Below, piece after piece: positions 40,836-50,520 of a DNA stretch of 64,000 nt (positions are counted from its first letter, which is position 1; every line of letters starts with the position of its first letter). The DNA is from Gracilaria domingensis (lineage: Eukaryota > Rhodophyta > Florideophyceae > Gracilariales > Gracilariaceae): assembly GCA_022539475.1 (NCBI GenBank), contig VCMS01000036.1:124001-188000 (forward strand), written 5' to 3'. The position numbers and the translations under genes were made by a program. The notes beneath the pieces are model-generated. The model did not search any database, was not told where the DNA came from, and worked only from the letters and a program-made list of their open reading frames with translations.

Positions 40836-42097
40836 TCAACCTTCTATCTGAAGGGTTTCTAGAGGACACAAACTCAATTCCTCAACTTCTTCCCACCAAA
40901 TGACGTCTTCACCAAACTGTAGCTTATTGTCGTCATCGAAGTACGACACCGTTACGTCACCCACCGTCCCAATTCTGTCAGATGCAGAATATGCTCTGTG
41001 AACCGTGGATACATTATTCCTACTTTCTTTGAAAAGAACGTTGCTGAACGCACAGAATATCATAAACTTTCGAGGTACGGCGGTTCATGTTTTCCCCGCA
41101 AGGCTGGAAGACGGTAGGTCAGAAACATAGGAAGCGCTTTAATTGCCGCCTTGTTGAAGCCATGCTCGCTATCGAGATTTTCCAGTACATTTCCAATCTT
41201 GACGCACGTCTGTACTGCTCCCATGTTACAACGCAAAGACTCGTGAATGTGATCGGGTACCCCGTTGAAGACGGCTTCCCAGAAACTCGTTTCGGCAGCG
41301 GCAAAATCTTGAGGCATGTGAAAATTGCCATTGATGTACATGCCAGCTAGTTCATGGATCCTGCAGAAGCCCATACCGAACGGCAGTTGTGAAGAGCCTT
41401 CCCAATCCACAATACCAGATACTTCTCCACTTTCTCCGACAAGAATGTTCACCTGGTTGAGATCGGGGTGCGAAATAAACAGAGGAAGACTTTTTAGTGT
41501 TCCCGCAGACTTAATCAGAGCTGTGATGTTTGTCTTGAAAGGTTCAATGCGAACGTCGGTCGAATCTTGAAGCGCTTTCAGTTTCGGTACGATCACCTGC
41601 TCGACAACTGTTGTGCTGTCAGTGGCAACTAAGCCACCGGAAAGAGCCTTCCCAAGTGAATAGAGGATCTTGACATGATCCCGCCGCGCATTCGGCGCCT
41701 CTATCCAAGTCATCCCAGGAACTAACGACATAGCGTAAGGATGAATTTCAACTTCGTTCATAGTAGCATCGGTGATGGATTCAATATCCGGCACGACATC
41801 TCCCAGCAGGCGCCGAGCGCTATAAAAATCTTCCAAGTTGATCGGCTCTACGCGAAACTGGATAACGCGTTTTCTACCAGATGCCATCGTCACAATTAAC
41901 GTTCTGCTGAAGAACCCCTGGATCAGTACCCTGGTAACCTGAACCGCACGGTCGTTTCCATTAGCGCAAATCTCTGCGATTCTTTTTGCTTGACGTTTTT
42001 GCTTCGTTTCCGTGTTGAGACATTCCGGAAGGTCGGCATCCGACTCGACGGTCTTCATGACGATCGCGATGACCCTTTTCCGACGTATGCGTGTCAC
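40836..42097 (-). CDS. APH-fold (aminoglycoside phosphotransferase/choline kinase-like) protein
   Basis: The main frame 42097-41060 encodes 345 residues with the signature of APH-family small-molecule kinases: HPDLNQVNILV (Brenner motif H-x-D-x4-N, D212 and N217) and GIVDWEGSSQLPFG (metal-binding D231). The family phosphorylates small metabolites. In fungi and algae most members have unknown substrates, and nothing here suggests antibiotic resistance. The N-lobe is less typical. The stop at 41060-41062 overlaps an ATG (ATGA) opening 41063-40836 (MIFCAFSNVLFKE ... VEELSLCPLETLQIEG), 75 residues with normal composition. This may be the true C-terminus separated by a -1 shift, or a small separate gene. 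Confidence 0.65.
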
Positions 42098-42638
42098 TGC
42101 AGCTGCAACGAAGCGCTTGGCACCTCAAGAGTAATAAATCACTATTTGAATCGGTCAAGCTTGGGGTCAGATTGCTTTCTTGCATTGCTGGCACTGGTTT
42201 GCAGAACAAAGCTTTTTGTTCCACCTTCTGCCGCTTCCTAGCGTCAGAAGACTCCAGTCCGGCGCAAGCGATAGCGATGGGGTGTGGAGGGAGGGTAGGC
42301 AAAAAGAAGGGCCCGAGGCCCGCGGCGGTGAGGTCTGTAGGTCAGCGAGCCTCTCGCCGACGCCGTCGCGAGGGCGCCACACGTGAGAGCACGGCGACGA
42401 CGACGCGGCGACGGTAGGCCAAAACGCTTGCTTGCCTACAAATAAATCCTTTTCCGCGTGCCTCAAAATATCAATCAATGCGCCTTTATTTACGCATTTC
42501 GAAGCGAACGGACAGTGCCGGCGAAATCCAGTGCCTTGCGTACGGCGGCTGCCAAGGCGCGGCGATTAACAGCCAGCTGCAGGACGATACGTTGCGGTTT
42601 GAGTGCTAAAGAGTGGTATTCAAGAGTAAGTGCCTTGC

Positions 42639-43532
42639 TCAAGACTTATGAATTGTCTCCAAATATGCAAGAACACTTTCGTAACCAGAGGCAAATGACT
42701 TGTTACCACCCACAAACAGCTGATCTTCTTCCAAGCCTTCTTCTTTCTTTGTTTCATGTGCTTCAGAGCTATGATTTTTACGACTCGGCCGTCTGTAGTG
42801 CTTGCCACTTCTTGTCCTTAAACAGTACTGGCCGTGGTGCTTCCCACTTCTTGTTACTATACACCCCACTTTGATGATATAGTCACAACTTTCGGCTTGA
42901 AGACTTCGTGCTCCCCAATCTGTGATTTGACTGGATACAGCGTTCCTGAACCAGTTTCGGTCACTCACAAGTACTGTTGAGCGGTATTGTGGTACTTCAA
43001 ACTCGTAAAGCTGCGGAACGTCGGCCAGGCGTCTGACGGTCAGTGCAAATATGTCCACTACTTCTAGACGAACAAGAGCAGCATGAAAAGCCTCCACGAA
43101 TTTCTCGTAAGGGGAAATGTCGACCACTGCATCAGTTGTAAACTCATAGGAAGCCATTTTCCCATTTTTATGAGCTTTATAGTACACACCGTTAATGTCT
43201 GCCACCTTTTCCGGGAGCCGTGGTCGACAAATTTGAACTTCTACAGCGTTAGTTAGTTTGACAGTCTCGTAAACCATGATATGTCCAGGCGAAACATCAA
43301 AATGTTTGTGAACAAGATGGACTGAAAAAACACTCTGTAGCCCACTAGTTTCAATCAAGCTCAAAAGATTACGCAGAGCCTTACTCTTCTGGACCACATA
43401 CTCCGATAATTCGTCAATATGCGGTAGCAAGTTGTACTCCGTAGATGGGAAGAATCCATTTTCCAGAATATCCATAGTGAACAACGCGTAGGAATTGATG
43501 TAGCGATTTAGAAAGTTCACGCACGAAACCAA
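42639..43532 (-). CDS. Hypothetical protein (297 aa) with a duplicated RSGKH motif
   Basis: An intact minus-strand frame. Text such as SKALRNLLSLIETSGLQSVF then HLVHKHFDVSPGHIMVYE resembles lineage-expanded hypothetical proteins of fungi and red algae, but I can name no domain. The C-terminal third carries an imperfect repeat, TRSGKHHGQYCL / TRSGKHYRRPSR, then a charged tail (HSSEAHETKKEEGLEEDQLF). The start MVSCVNFLNRYIN may be preceded by further coding, since the ATG is close to non-coding repeat DNA. No break is seen. Confidence 0.5.
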   Translation of the reverse strand: MVSCVNFLNRYINSYALFTMDILENGFFPSTEYNLLPHIDELSEYVVQKSKALRNLLSLIETSGLQSVFSVHLVHKHFDVSPGHIMVYETVKLTNAVEVQICRPRLPEKVADINGVYYKAHKNGKMASYEFTTDAVVDISPYEKFVEAFHAALVRLEVVDIFALTVRRLADVPQLYEFEVPQYRSTVLVSDRNWFRNAVSSQITDWGARSLQAESCDYIIKVGCIVTRSGKHHGQYCLRTRSGKHYRRPSRKNHSSEAHETKKEEGLEEDQLFVGGNKSFASGYESVLAYLETIHKS

Positions 43533-43649
43533 TCCTGATCAGCTTGTGAATGAATGCGGATGCATTCGTCTTTTAACCCAAAGATAAAAATGTTCAAATG
43601 GTCCAGGCTAGGGAGCTTCGTCATCACCACTTTTCATCTGTGGACACAT

Positions 43650-43747
43650 AACCTGTGATCAACGTGCTCCATCATGGCAGGTGTGCCAAGATGGAGAACG
43701 TTGATCACAGGTTAACCTGCCATGATGGAGAACGTTGATCACAGGTT
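43650..43747. repeat. Triple ~30-bp repeat, one copy inverted
   Basis: 43650-43682 (AACCTGTGATCAACGT...) is the near-perfect reverse complement of 43715-43747, with one mismatch in 33. A third copy at 43684-43713 is in direct orientation to the right arm, truncated at its start. Each copy has a TGATCA palindrome inside. This gives a stem of up to 33 bp. Confidence 0.85.
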
Positions 43748-44972
43748 TCAGCAACACATAATTTTGCCGTGGATACCGTCGCCGTGAGATCTCATCTGGT
43801 GTCAACCAACACTAAACAGCGCGCGGCGAGCAGGCAAACGAAGCGGTGGCGCGCGCTCCCAAGAAAACGGAGAATGGAAACTTTCCCTGCCTTCAGGGAA
43901 ACTTCCCTAACGTTCCCTTAACTGTGCACGTGGCACAGAACTTTACTCAAACTTTTGAATAGTGTTACAACGATGCACGTTGTAACTTCTTCGGTCTCTT
44001 ATGCATATTAAGGATCATATCGCAGAAGGAATATGCCTGACATAATATGATGCCATGAAAGAGCTTGTAGGCTTTCATTAAGGAAAGCAGCTCTTTCACC
44101 TCAAAGCATATGTCTCATTTCAAATACGACAGTTGCTGTACACGATTGAAACTTATTTCCGTGTAAACGCTCTTGCTGTCTTTAACACTAAACAAATTCA
44201 AGCCATTTACTGCGCTCAATTGCGCCGACAAAGCGATCTTTACCATTCGGGAAACAGACGGAAACCAGAGCACCCGCTCCGCCTCACATAGCTAGCACCA
44301 GCCGCAGCAAACTGCCTTCTTTTCTGAATAGCACTGTTCCGGAGGATAAAAAATGTAGGTGTCGAACACGAAGCCAAAGCACAGCGCGAGGGTGCAGCGA
44401 GGATTGGCAAGCAGCGCGGAGACTATCATTTCAGACGCCACTATTTGCGCCTTAGAGCCCGTCTCCGCGCAATCTTTGAATCGCTGACCCGAAGTGGAGC
44501 TCTGCACCGCAGTTAAACGTCGTCTCCATGCTTTAAAATTCTGTTATTGATCACTACTGTTTCGTTATCTTGTAGATCTCTAATGTTTGAATATTTTGGA
44601 GACACAGAACAGGCGCCTGCACATAAGGTTTACCTACACCGTCCAGCACAACTGATCGCGTTCAGTGAGTCCGATGGGAAAGGAACTGCTCCCATCCCAT
44701 AATCACAGTTTTTAGCCGAACAGCGTCGCTCTACAGCACTTGGTGAGGGTAGGAAGGACGTGCACCAAGTCGTTTCGCAGAAAATCGCTAAAGTGTTCGC
44801 GTTGTACGACAGGATCTCACCATTAACACTCTGCAGCCCCCAAAAACCTTACAGCCAAAAAAGAAGCCGACTACATGAGAAGAAGGTATGGGTTGACTGA
44901 ATCGTAAGGGAACAGATGTCTGCTTTGCGCATACTCGCGACAAAGTACGAAGAAGAAGTTAAAAGTGTACGG
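43748..44972. other. Non-coding interval
   Basis: No gene recognised. A hairpin (GAAAGAGCT near 44055 with AGCTCTTTC near 44090) is visible. A 71-codon minus frame at 44292-44507 has no domain. 43880-43920 has CCCT/AGGGAA-type short repeats. Confidence 0.35.
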
Positions 44973-45730
44973 TTAGAACGTCGGTAGAGAAATAAGCACA
45001 ACAGAAACAAAACGCGTGAGCGCATGCAAAAAGATGCCTAGCAAGAAAGACGCAAAGCCGATGAGAGACGCGACGTCCGCAAACACAGTTGTGTCCCAAG
45101 TTAAGGCATGGTGCCCGTAGTACACGTTAATTAGCGCTCTAATCTGCAAGCAGTCTTGCATGAACGGTTCCATGATAAGAATGAGGGCCGCGAAAGAGCT
45201 GCCGAACACAAGAGTTCTGACCCTGCCCAAAGCGCGGCTTCTATTCTGGAGGAACAGTGCGGCGCGGCCCGCAAAGCATGCTACTATGCGCCAGATTACG
45301 CCATCGTTCACAGTGGCGTTCATGGAGTCGGCGATTACCACTGCAACAGACATTAAAATGAAGAGGGAGATAGCGGCGGAAGGTTCGTGAGCTGGCTGAA
45401 GATGGCACCGCGCAGCCGCACATTGCGCCAAGCCTGCCACACGGAGCACCAACGGCGGGTACGGTACGCGCTAGCGGGTGGTAGACGTGCGTATACAGTG
45501 GCGGCAGCGACGGCGGCAGCGTTGGTGACGGATTCAGTGGTGGCCAGCGGGACTGGCACGGCAGGAGCGGAAGGTATAGCCCGGGTTTGTCTCACATGCT
45601 GGCACGATGTAGGAGCAATAGCTTGGAGGTACGTACGGCCACAAGGAAAAGAGCGAAGGCAGTGGCGGAGACGAGATTTGAAATCATGAACATGGCGATT
45701 GTGGCGGCAGGGTAGCGGTGGCGGAGCGGC
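44973..45730 (-). pseudogene. Unknown membrane protein with a frame break
   Basis: The minus frame 45452-44973 contains three hydrophobic spans (ISLFILMSVAVVIADSMNAT, LVFGSSFAALILIMEPFMQD, VASLIGFASFLLGIFLHALT) ending ISLPTF. The upstream frame (45736-45353) is Ala/Pro-rich and meets it near 45400 (QAWRNVRLRGAIFSQL), so a 1-base shift probably splits one protein. A possible first span, FMISNLVSATAFALFLVAV, lies in a third frame at about 45705-45640. The region is GC-rich and other frames are open. No family recognised. 45731-46439 is also GC-rich, with overlapping frames on both strands and no clear gene. Confidence 0.35.
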
Positions 45731-46439
45731 GCGCAACTCGGGCGGCGCGCAGCTTGCGGGCCGGGCTCTTGGCGAGGCGCGTCGTCAGCCCGCCGCCGCT
45801 GCTGGCGCGCTGACGCAAGACGCACGGATACAAGTGCTTGTGTTCCAAACAGCCGGCAGCCAGCGCACCGGCTACGATGGGCACCTCGTTGCGCTCGCAA
45901 AGCCGCTTATCGTTGCTCTCGATGCCCAGCGGCTTGGGCCCGGAGCGGCGGGCGCCGCGCAATGAATCAGCTGTGTATGAGTTGGCGGCGCTGCGCCGCG
46001 GAAGGCAGGAAGACTCGCGGGGGGGGTGGGCGGCCGGTAGCGTTGCATTGCATAACAGAGCAGGCGGTGGCGGAGACAACGATCGATACGCTGACGGTAA
46101 ATCTATAAAGGGCGGCGCTGAAACCTGCATGGCGAAAGGAGAACGACGCAGGTTCTGCGGCGCATCGCCGGCCATGATGATCGCCAGGAACGATCGCTCA
46201 ATATCAAGACCGCCGCCCGCGCTCTTTAGATCTCCAATCCACTCACTCCCATTCAAAACAAATCATCCTCTTCGTGCCTCGAAATCCTATTCAAATGGCC
46301 CATTAGCCAATAAAAGAATAGCGCGGAGCCTCGCTGATCAGACTTTGATCCGCTTGAAGTCTTACCGTTCCATCCAGGACGATCACTTTCGCCATTTTCG
46401 CATGCTGAGCTCAAAGAGACTCAAATCTATCAACTCGTA

Positions 46440-47321
46440 ATGAAGTACGTCTACAACCCTTTCTACACAATTTATAGAAACATTCTAACAGTTTCTATTC
46501 CCCCTAGTGTGGAGAAGCTCTTTTCTGCCACCCTAAGAAGGGATCCACTAGTGGATCATCTGCGTCGCGAACCGGATGTGCACACAACGGAATTGTACAC
46601 TAATGTCTGTAACTGCATCGCCAGATTCCTCTGGGTTCATGTACTTCCGTTTGATGTCGACAAACCCCCGTATCAGTATTTACACAAGCGCGTTACGGAT
46701 GTGTATCCATGGTTTGCTGAAAAGCCAATCAACACATTGAAACTCACTAGCATAGTCCAGGAGTACTCTCAGCGAATGTACATTAACAATGTCAAACATA
46801 TTCGTCGTGTGCTTTCTCAGAGGCGTTCAAAAGAGATAACGGTTTACATTCACTGTCTCTTCATGTCTAAGGATAAGGTTGTATTGAATTTTGTGCTCCA
46901 CATTACCTCTTCCGAGGAGTTTAAGCTTTATTTCGGATCAATAACTGTGTTTTACGAAGAGATCACTTACACTGTGTTTGCAGAGATGCTGAAATCAACT
47001 CTGGAGGAGTATGTTCAACTGGAATTTGTGAATCATATAGCTGGAGACAGTTTCGTGGTGAACGAGCTGCTGGATGTATTCTGTTCTAATCACGAAATTC
47101 AAAGATACAGGTATTATGAAATGTCTCGTATCATCAGTCATTTGATGTTGGAAGAGCTCTCGCGCAACACTGTCGAGATTTATAATGGCCGTGTACCGGC
47201 TCAGCTACGTAAACTTTATTTGTTCGGTCTTTGGAATATGACAATAACGTTTCCTGACACCTGGGGCCGCTGCCATAACAAAAAAGATCCGGATTATCCA
47301 GGAATACAAGCCGTAAGTTAA
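46440..47321 (+). CDS. Hypothetical protein (293 aa)
   Basis: An intact plus-strand frame opening MKYVYNPFYTIYRN and ending DYPGIQAVS with TAA. Amino-acid use is even, with helical segments (ARFLWVHVLPFDVDKPPYQY, LKLTSIVQEYSQRMYINNVK). The end is abrupt, just before GTAAGTTAAGC, which also reads as a 5' splice site (GTAAGT). The frame may therefore be a first exon or end by readthrough into an intron. I can name no domain. Its proximity to the polymerase-delta relic does not make it part of that gene: it has no exonuclease motif. Confidence 0.45.
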   Translation: MKYVYNPFYTIYRNILTVSIPPSVEKLFSATLRRDPLVDHLRREPDVHTTELYTNVCNCIARFLWVHVLPFDVDKPPYQYLHKRVTDVYPWFAEKPINTLKLTSIVQEYSQRMYINNVKHIRRVLSQRRSKEITVYIHCLFMSKDKVVLNFVLHITSSEEFKLYFGSITVFYEEITYTVFAEMLKSTLEEYVQLEFVNHIAGDSFVVNELLDVFCSNHEIQRYRYYEMSRIISHLMLEELSRNTVEIYNGRVPAQLRKLYLFGLWNMTITFPDTWGRCHNKKDPDYPGIQAVS

Positions 47322-47985
47322 GCTTCTTCTCTTGTTTATTTTCTTTTCTATTAATCTTACTCATATGGTCACTTTTTCGCATTGAAGATGAACTCCGATG
47401 AATGCTGACCCGTATAACACCAGTCGAGCGAGCAGAGATACCGCAGTGCAAAGTGCAAGAATCTCGATGGTAAACTGTCGTCTACCGAGGACTGTAGAAA
47501 CGTTGTAGGTGCGCTTGCGCACGAGCAGTGGTGCAGCTATGGGCTGGAGGACGATGGGCTGTCCAGCGTCGATGAGGTGACACTGATGATGTGTCGCAGT
47601 ACTTCTGTTTCCATGATGCTGCCCGAGAATCGGCGCATTTTCACGCCGTGAACTGCTTCAGGGCGCTCATGGACAGCAACGAGTTGGAGGGCTTTGCCGA
47701 GGCTTGCATGGTGGAGCTGCTTGGCGAGGATGTCATCGCCGTACTGACATAACATGGCAATGCGGAGTTCGACAAGGATGTGGGCTGCCGAATTGCGGAG
47801 ACAGCGATTTAACCCAAGGCGATTCCGATTTCTGCGTGACGAAAAACTGTTGGGCGGTTCGAATAGTGGGGCAAAACTTATCAGCTAATCTTCTTTACAT
47901 GCAGTTTTCCGAAGCGATAAAACACATTGAGCGTGCCGAAGATGCGTTTTGCACTTGTTTAGCTATGTCATGCGTCGATGAAACA
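47322..47985. other. Interval with possible unassigned coding scrap
   Basis: No full gene. On the plus strand around 47620-47750 a frame reads VNCFRALMDSNELEGFAEAC then MVELLGEDVIAVLT before TAA. This looks like a coding scrap from an unidentified protein, bounded by other-frame text ending ENRRIFTP. A run of direct GCGATT/GGCGATTCCGATTT-like repeats lies near 47800-47830. Confidence 0.3.
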
Positions 47986-49240
47986 TCTCAATAATGCTGC
48001 ACTGCCTTGTTTGCTCGTAAAGTCACTTTTGAATGGGCGTCAGTTGGCTCTCAAGATCTCAGCAAATGCTGTTTATGGTTTCACTGGTGCGTCGGTTGGA
48101 AAGCTTCCGTGTATGGATATCTCTGCTTCCACTACCGCTTATGGACGCCAGATAATCGAAAGTACGAAAGCTGCAGTGGAAAAGCGGTACAAGAAGCAAC
48201 AGTGATATACGGCGACACGGATTCCGTTATGATCAAATTCGGGGACTCTAAGTCGTTGGAGGAAAGCATGCGTCTAGGAGAGGAAGCCGCGGAATCCATA
48301 TCTCAAGTCTTCCCGAACCCCGTCAAACTGGAATTTGAGGAATGTTATTATCCGTACCTGCTTATTAGCAAGAAGCGATATGTGGGTTTACTGTGGACCA
48401 ACACGAAGATCTTTGACAAAATGGATTGCAAAGGAGTAGAATCGGTTCGCCGGGATGATTGTCGACTTGTATCCAATGTTATTTCCACATCTCTGGAACT
48501 ATTGCTGAAGAAACAAGATCTTCAGAAAGCCATTGCAATGGTCAAGTACACTATCTCCGACCTTCTGCAGAACAAAATTGACATATCACAGTTGGTTGTT
48601 TCAAAAGCCTTGACTAAGACTGACTATGAAGCCAAGCAAGCTCATGTGACATTAGCGGAAAAGATGAGGAAACGAGATCCTGGCACAGCACCGTCTTTGG
48701 GAGATCGTGTGCCATATGTCAATACTCATGGATCTAAAAACGAACCTGCGTATTCTAGGCCAGAAGATCCGCTCTATGTTCTTGAGAATAATGTACCCAT
48801 CGATAACAAGTAGTACCTTGAGAACATGCTCAGGAAACCATTGGAGCGAATATTTGAACCTGTGATGGGAAGCAAGGTTTCTTCTTTGTTTTTCGGAGAA
48901 CATACGAGAACAGTTTCTGTTGTAACATCCAAAAAAGGGGCGTTGATGAAGTACGCGAAAGTGAAATTAAGTTGCTTAGGGTGCAGATCCCCGATCAATG
49001 AAGGAGCCATATGCAAGTACTGCGTACCAAAAGAAGCTGAAATATACTCAGAAGGGTGTGGTTGAATTGGAGAAAGTATACGCCTCTCTGTGGACCGAAT
49101 GTCAACGGTGCATGGGAGAAATATGCCACGATGTGGTCTGCAGCAATGGGGATTGTCCAATATCTTATCGCAGACGAAAAGCACAGAAGGACTTGGATTC
49201 CGCAACAGAAAGGCTCCAAAGGTTTGAACTTGAATGGTAG
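47986..49240 (+). pseudogene. DNA polymerase delta catalytic subunit (POLD1), C-terminal half, decayed
   Basis: Family-B polymerase text is clear. [20 protein letters not shown] then [14 protein letters not shown] is the motif B region. After a frameshift near 48200, [15 protein letters not shown] is motif C with both metal-binding Asp. Next come [37 protein letters not shown] and [14 protein letters not shown], then an in-frame TAG (48811-48813), YLENMLRKPLERIFEPVMGS and the CysA zinc site CLGCRSPINEGAICKYC. After another frameshift near 49040 comes CysB, CQRCMGEICHDVVC...DC, with the end LQRFELEW and TAG at 49238-49240. POLD1 is the lagging-strand replicase, and CysB binds a 4Fe-4S cluster. 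The exonuclease and N-terminal domains are absent. Two shifts and a stop mark a pseudogene; an essential intact copy must exist elsewhere. Confidence 0.85.
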
Positions 49241-49484
49241 GTATTCACAAACTGTTCGATGAACAGCATGGCACCCAACCGAACCAACGCAGCTTAATTT
49301 TATACATTTGACACCGGATTCTGTCTTGTCGAAGGCAACGATGTGATCATTCTTGTTACAGCAACCTAGCGTTAAGACTACCTGGCCGTAGACGAGGCCT
49401 GTACCTCTGGAACCGTCTGCAAAAGCTTGGGGCTCAACCAGTCGATAATCAAGATCAGCGAACGGACACCCATTGAATATTTCT

Positions 49485-50498
49485 TCACGAGAATGGCTTC
49501 GTTGGGTACTCTATGAACTCTTTGAGTTGTGAATATGCTTCATCGATGTCATCGTTGATAATGGTCAGCTCAAAAATGTTTGTGGTAGCGGCATAAGACA
49601 GTTCACTCATATTTGTGTTAAGATGAGTCTTCAATACTTCGCTAGTTTCTGTCCCTTGATTCTTCAACCGCTCTTCGAGAACCATCATGTCAGGTGTTGC
49701 TACCAACACGAAAAGAGGCTGCCACCAGACGTCCGCTCTTTTGCGCAGAGCTTCTACACCCTGAATATCCATGTCTATATCGCAAGACGTCCCCTTCTCC
49801 AACACGGCGTTCACAGAGTCATACGATGTGCCGTAGTACTGCCCATGAACATGAGCATACTTCACAAACTGATCCGAGCTTTTCATGTCTTCAAATTGCT
49901 GATGAGCAGCAAGCATGTAATCCCGGCCTTGAAGCTCATTAGGATGTGGTTCGCGTGTAGTATGAGATACGCTGTACAGAAATCGTCGAGGGAATTCATC
50001 CATGAGCTTGTGTATGAAAGTCGACTTCCCGACACCCGAAGGTCCAGCGAATACAGAAACTGGTCTCGCTGTTGACGTTTCAGTCGATGAATTATCGCCA
50101 TCGTCTTGTTGCGTCTTCTTAGTCTGGCGAGCTGCAAGAGAGGCTACGGTGCCCACCATACCCGTTTTTCCGATCTCAATCTCTGAAAGTCCGTCCACAA
50201 AATTATCAAAGGTACGCACAAGGAACGGAATCTTGAATGCGAGCAAGTTTAAGACGGCGGCTATCGCTTGCTGTCGATCATCAATACCCAACATCTCCGA
50301 CGAGGAAATAGCCCCATTCGAAATTACGAGCAGCACAAATGGAAGAGGTGGCAGAGCAAGTCGAAAGGAAATAATGCGGGAGAAAAAGGTTGGAACACCA
50401 AGGTAATCAACGCTCGCTTCCAACATGGCGGGGTACGCTAAGGAAGTCGCGGTTCCATATGCATAGGCTGCGGCCAAATTCTTTCCGAACAAGGCCAT
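49485..50498 (-). CDS. Guanylate-kinase-domain protein with hydrophobic N-terminal module
   Basis: Intact, about 337 residues from ATG 50498 (MALFGKNLAAAYAYG). The only upstream start is a GTG, four codons earlier. Residues ~1-105 are mostly hydrophobic with membrane-like stretches (LALPPLPFVLLVISNGAISS, AIAAVLNLLAFKIPFLVRTF). Residues ~145-335 are a guanylate kinase: P-loop FAGPSGVGKSTF, GMP-binding SHTTREPHPNELQGRDYML, and DIDMDIQGVEALRKR. Cytosolic guanylate kinases are ~200 residues and convert GMP+ATP to GDP+ADP. The extra module suggests membrane tethering, a scaffold role like MAGUK proteins, or organelle targeting. It is head to head with the Slo-channel relic, whose first readable segment overlaps this gene's 5' end. 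Confidence 0.8.
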   Translation of the reverse strand: MALFGKNLAAAYAYGTATSLAYPAMLEASVDYLGVPTFFSRIISFRLALPPLPFVLLVISNGAISSSEMLGIDDRQQAIAAVLNLLAFKIPFLVRTFDNFVDGLSEIEIGKTGMVGTVASLAARQTKKTQQDDGDNSSTETSTARPVSVFAGPSGVGKSTFIHKLMDEFPRRFLYSVSHTTREPHPNELQGRDYMLAAHQQFEDMKSSDQFVKYAHVHGQYYGTSYDSVNAVLEKGTSCDIDMDIQGVEALRKRADVWWQPLFVLVATPDMMVLEERLKNQGTETSEVLKTHLNTNMSELSYAATTNIFELTIINDDIDEAYSQLKEFIEYPTKPFS

Positions 50499-50520
50499 TG
50501 CCCTCAACACTGGCCTCTCT

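Noticed and set aside
41060-42097. Antibiotic-resistance gene (aminoglycoside phosphotransferase)
   Set aside because: Only the general APH kinase fold motifs match. Eukaryotic members of this fold are abundant and act on other small molecules.
46440-47321. N-terminal part of the DNA polymerase delta relic
   Set aside because: No exonuclease or other family-B motif is present, the frame has its own end, and the polymerase text begins only near 47990.
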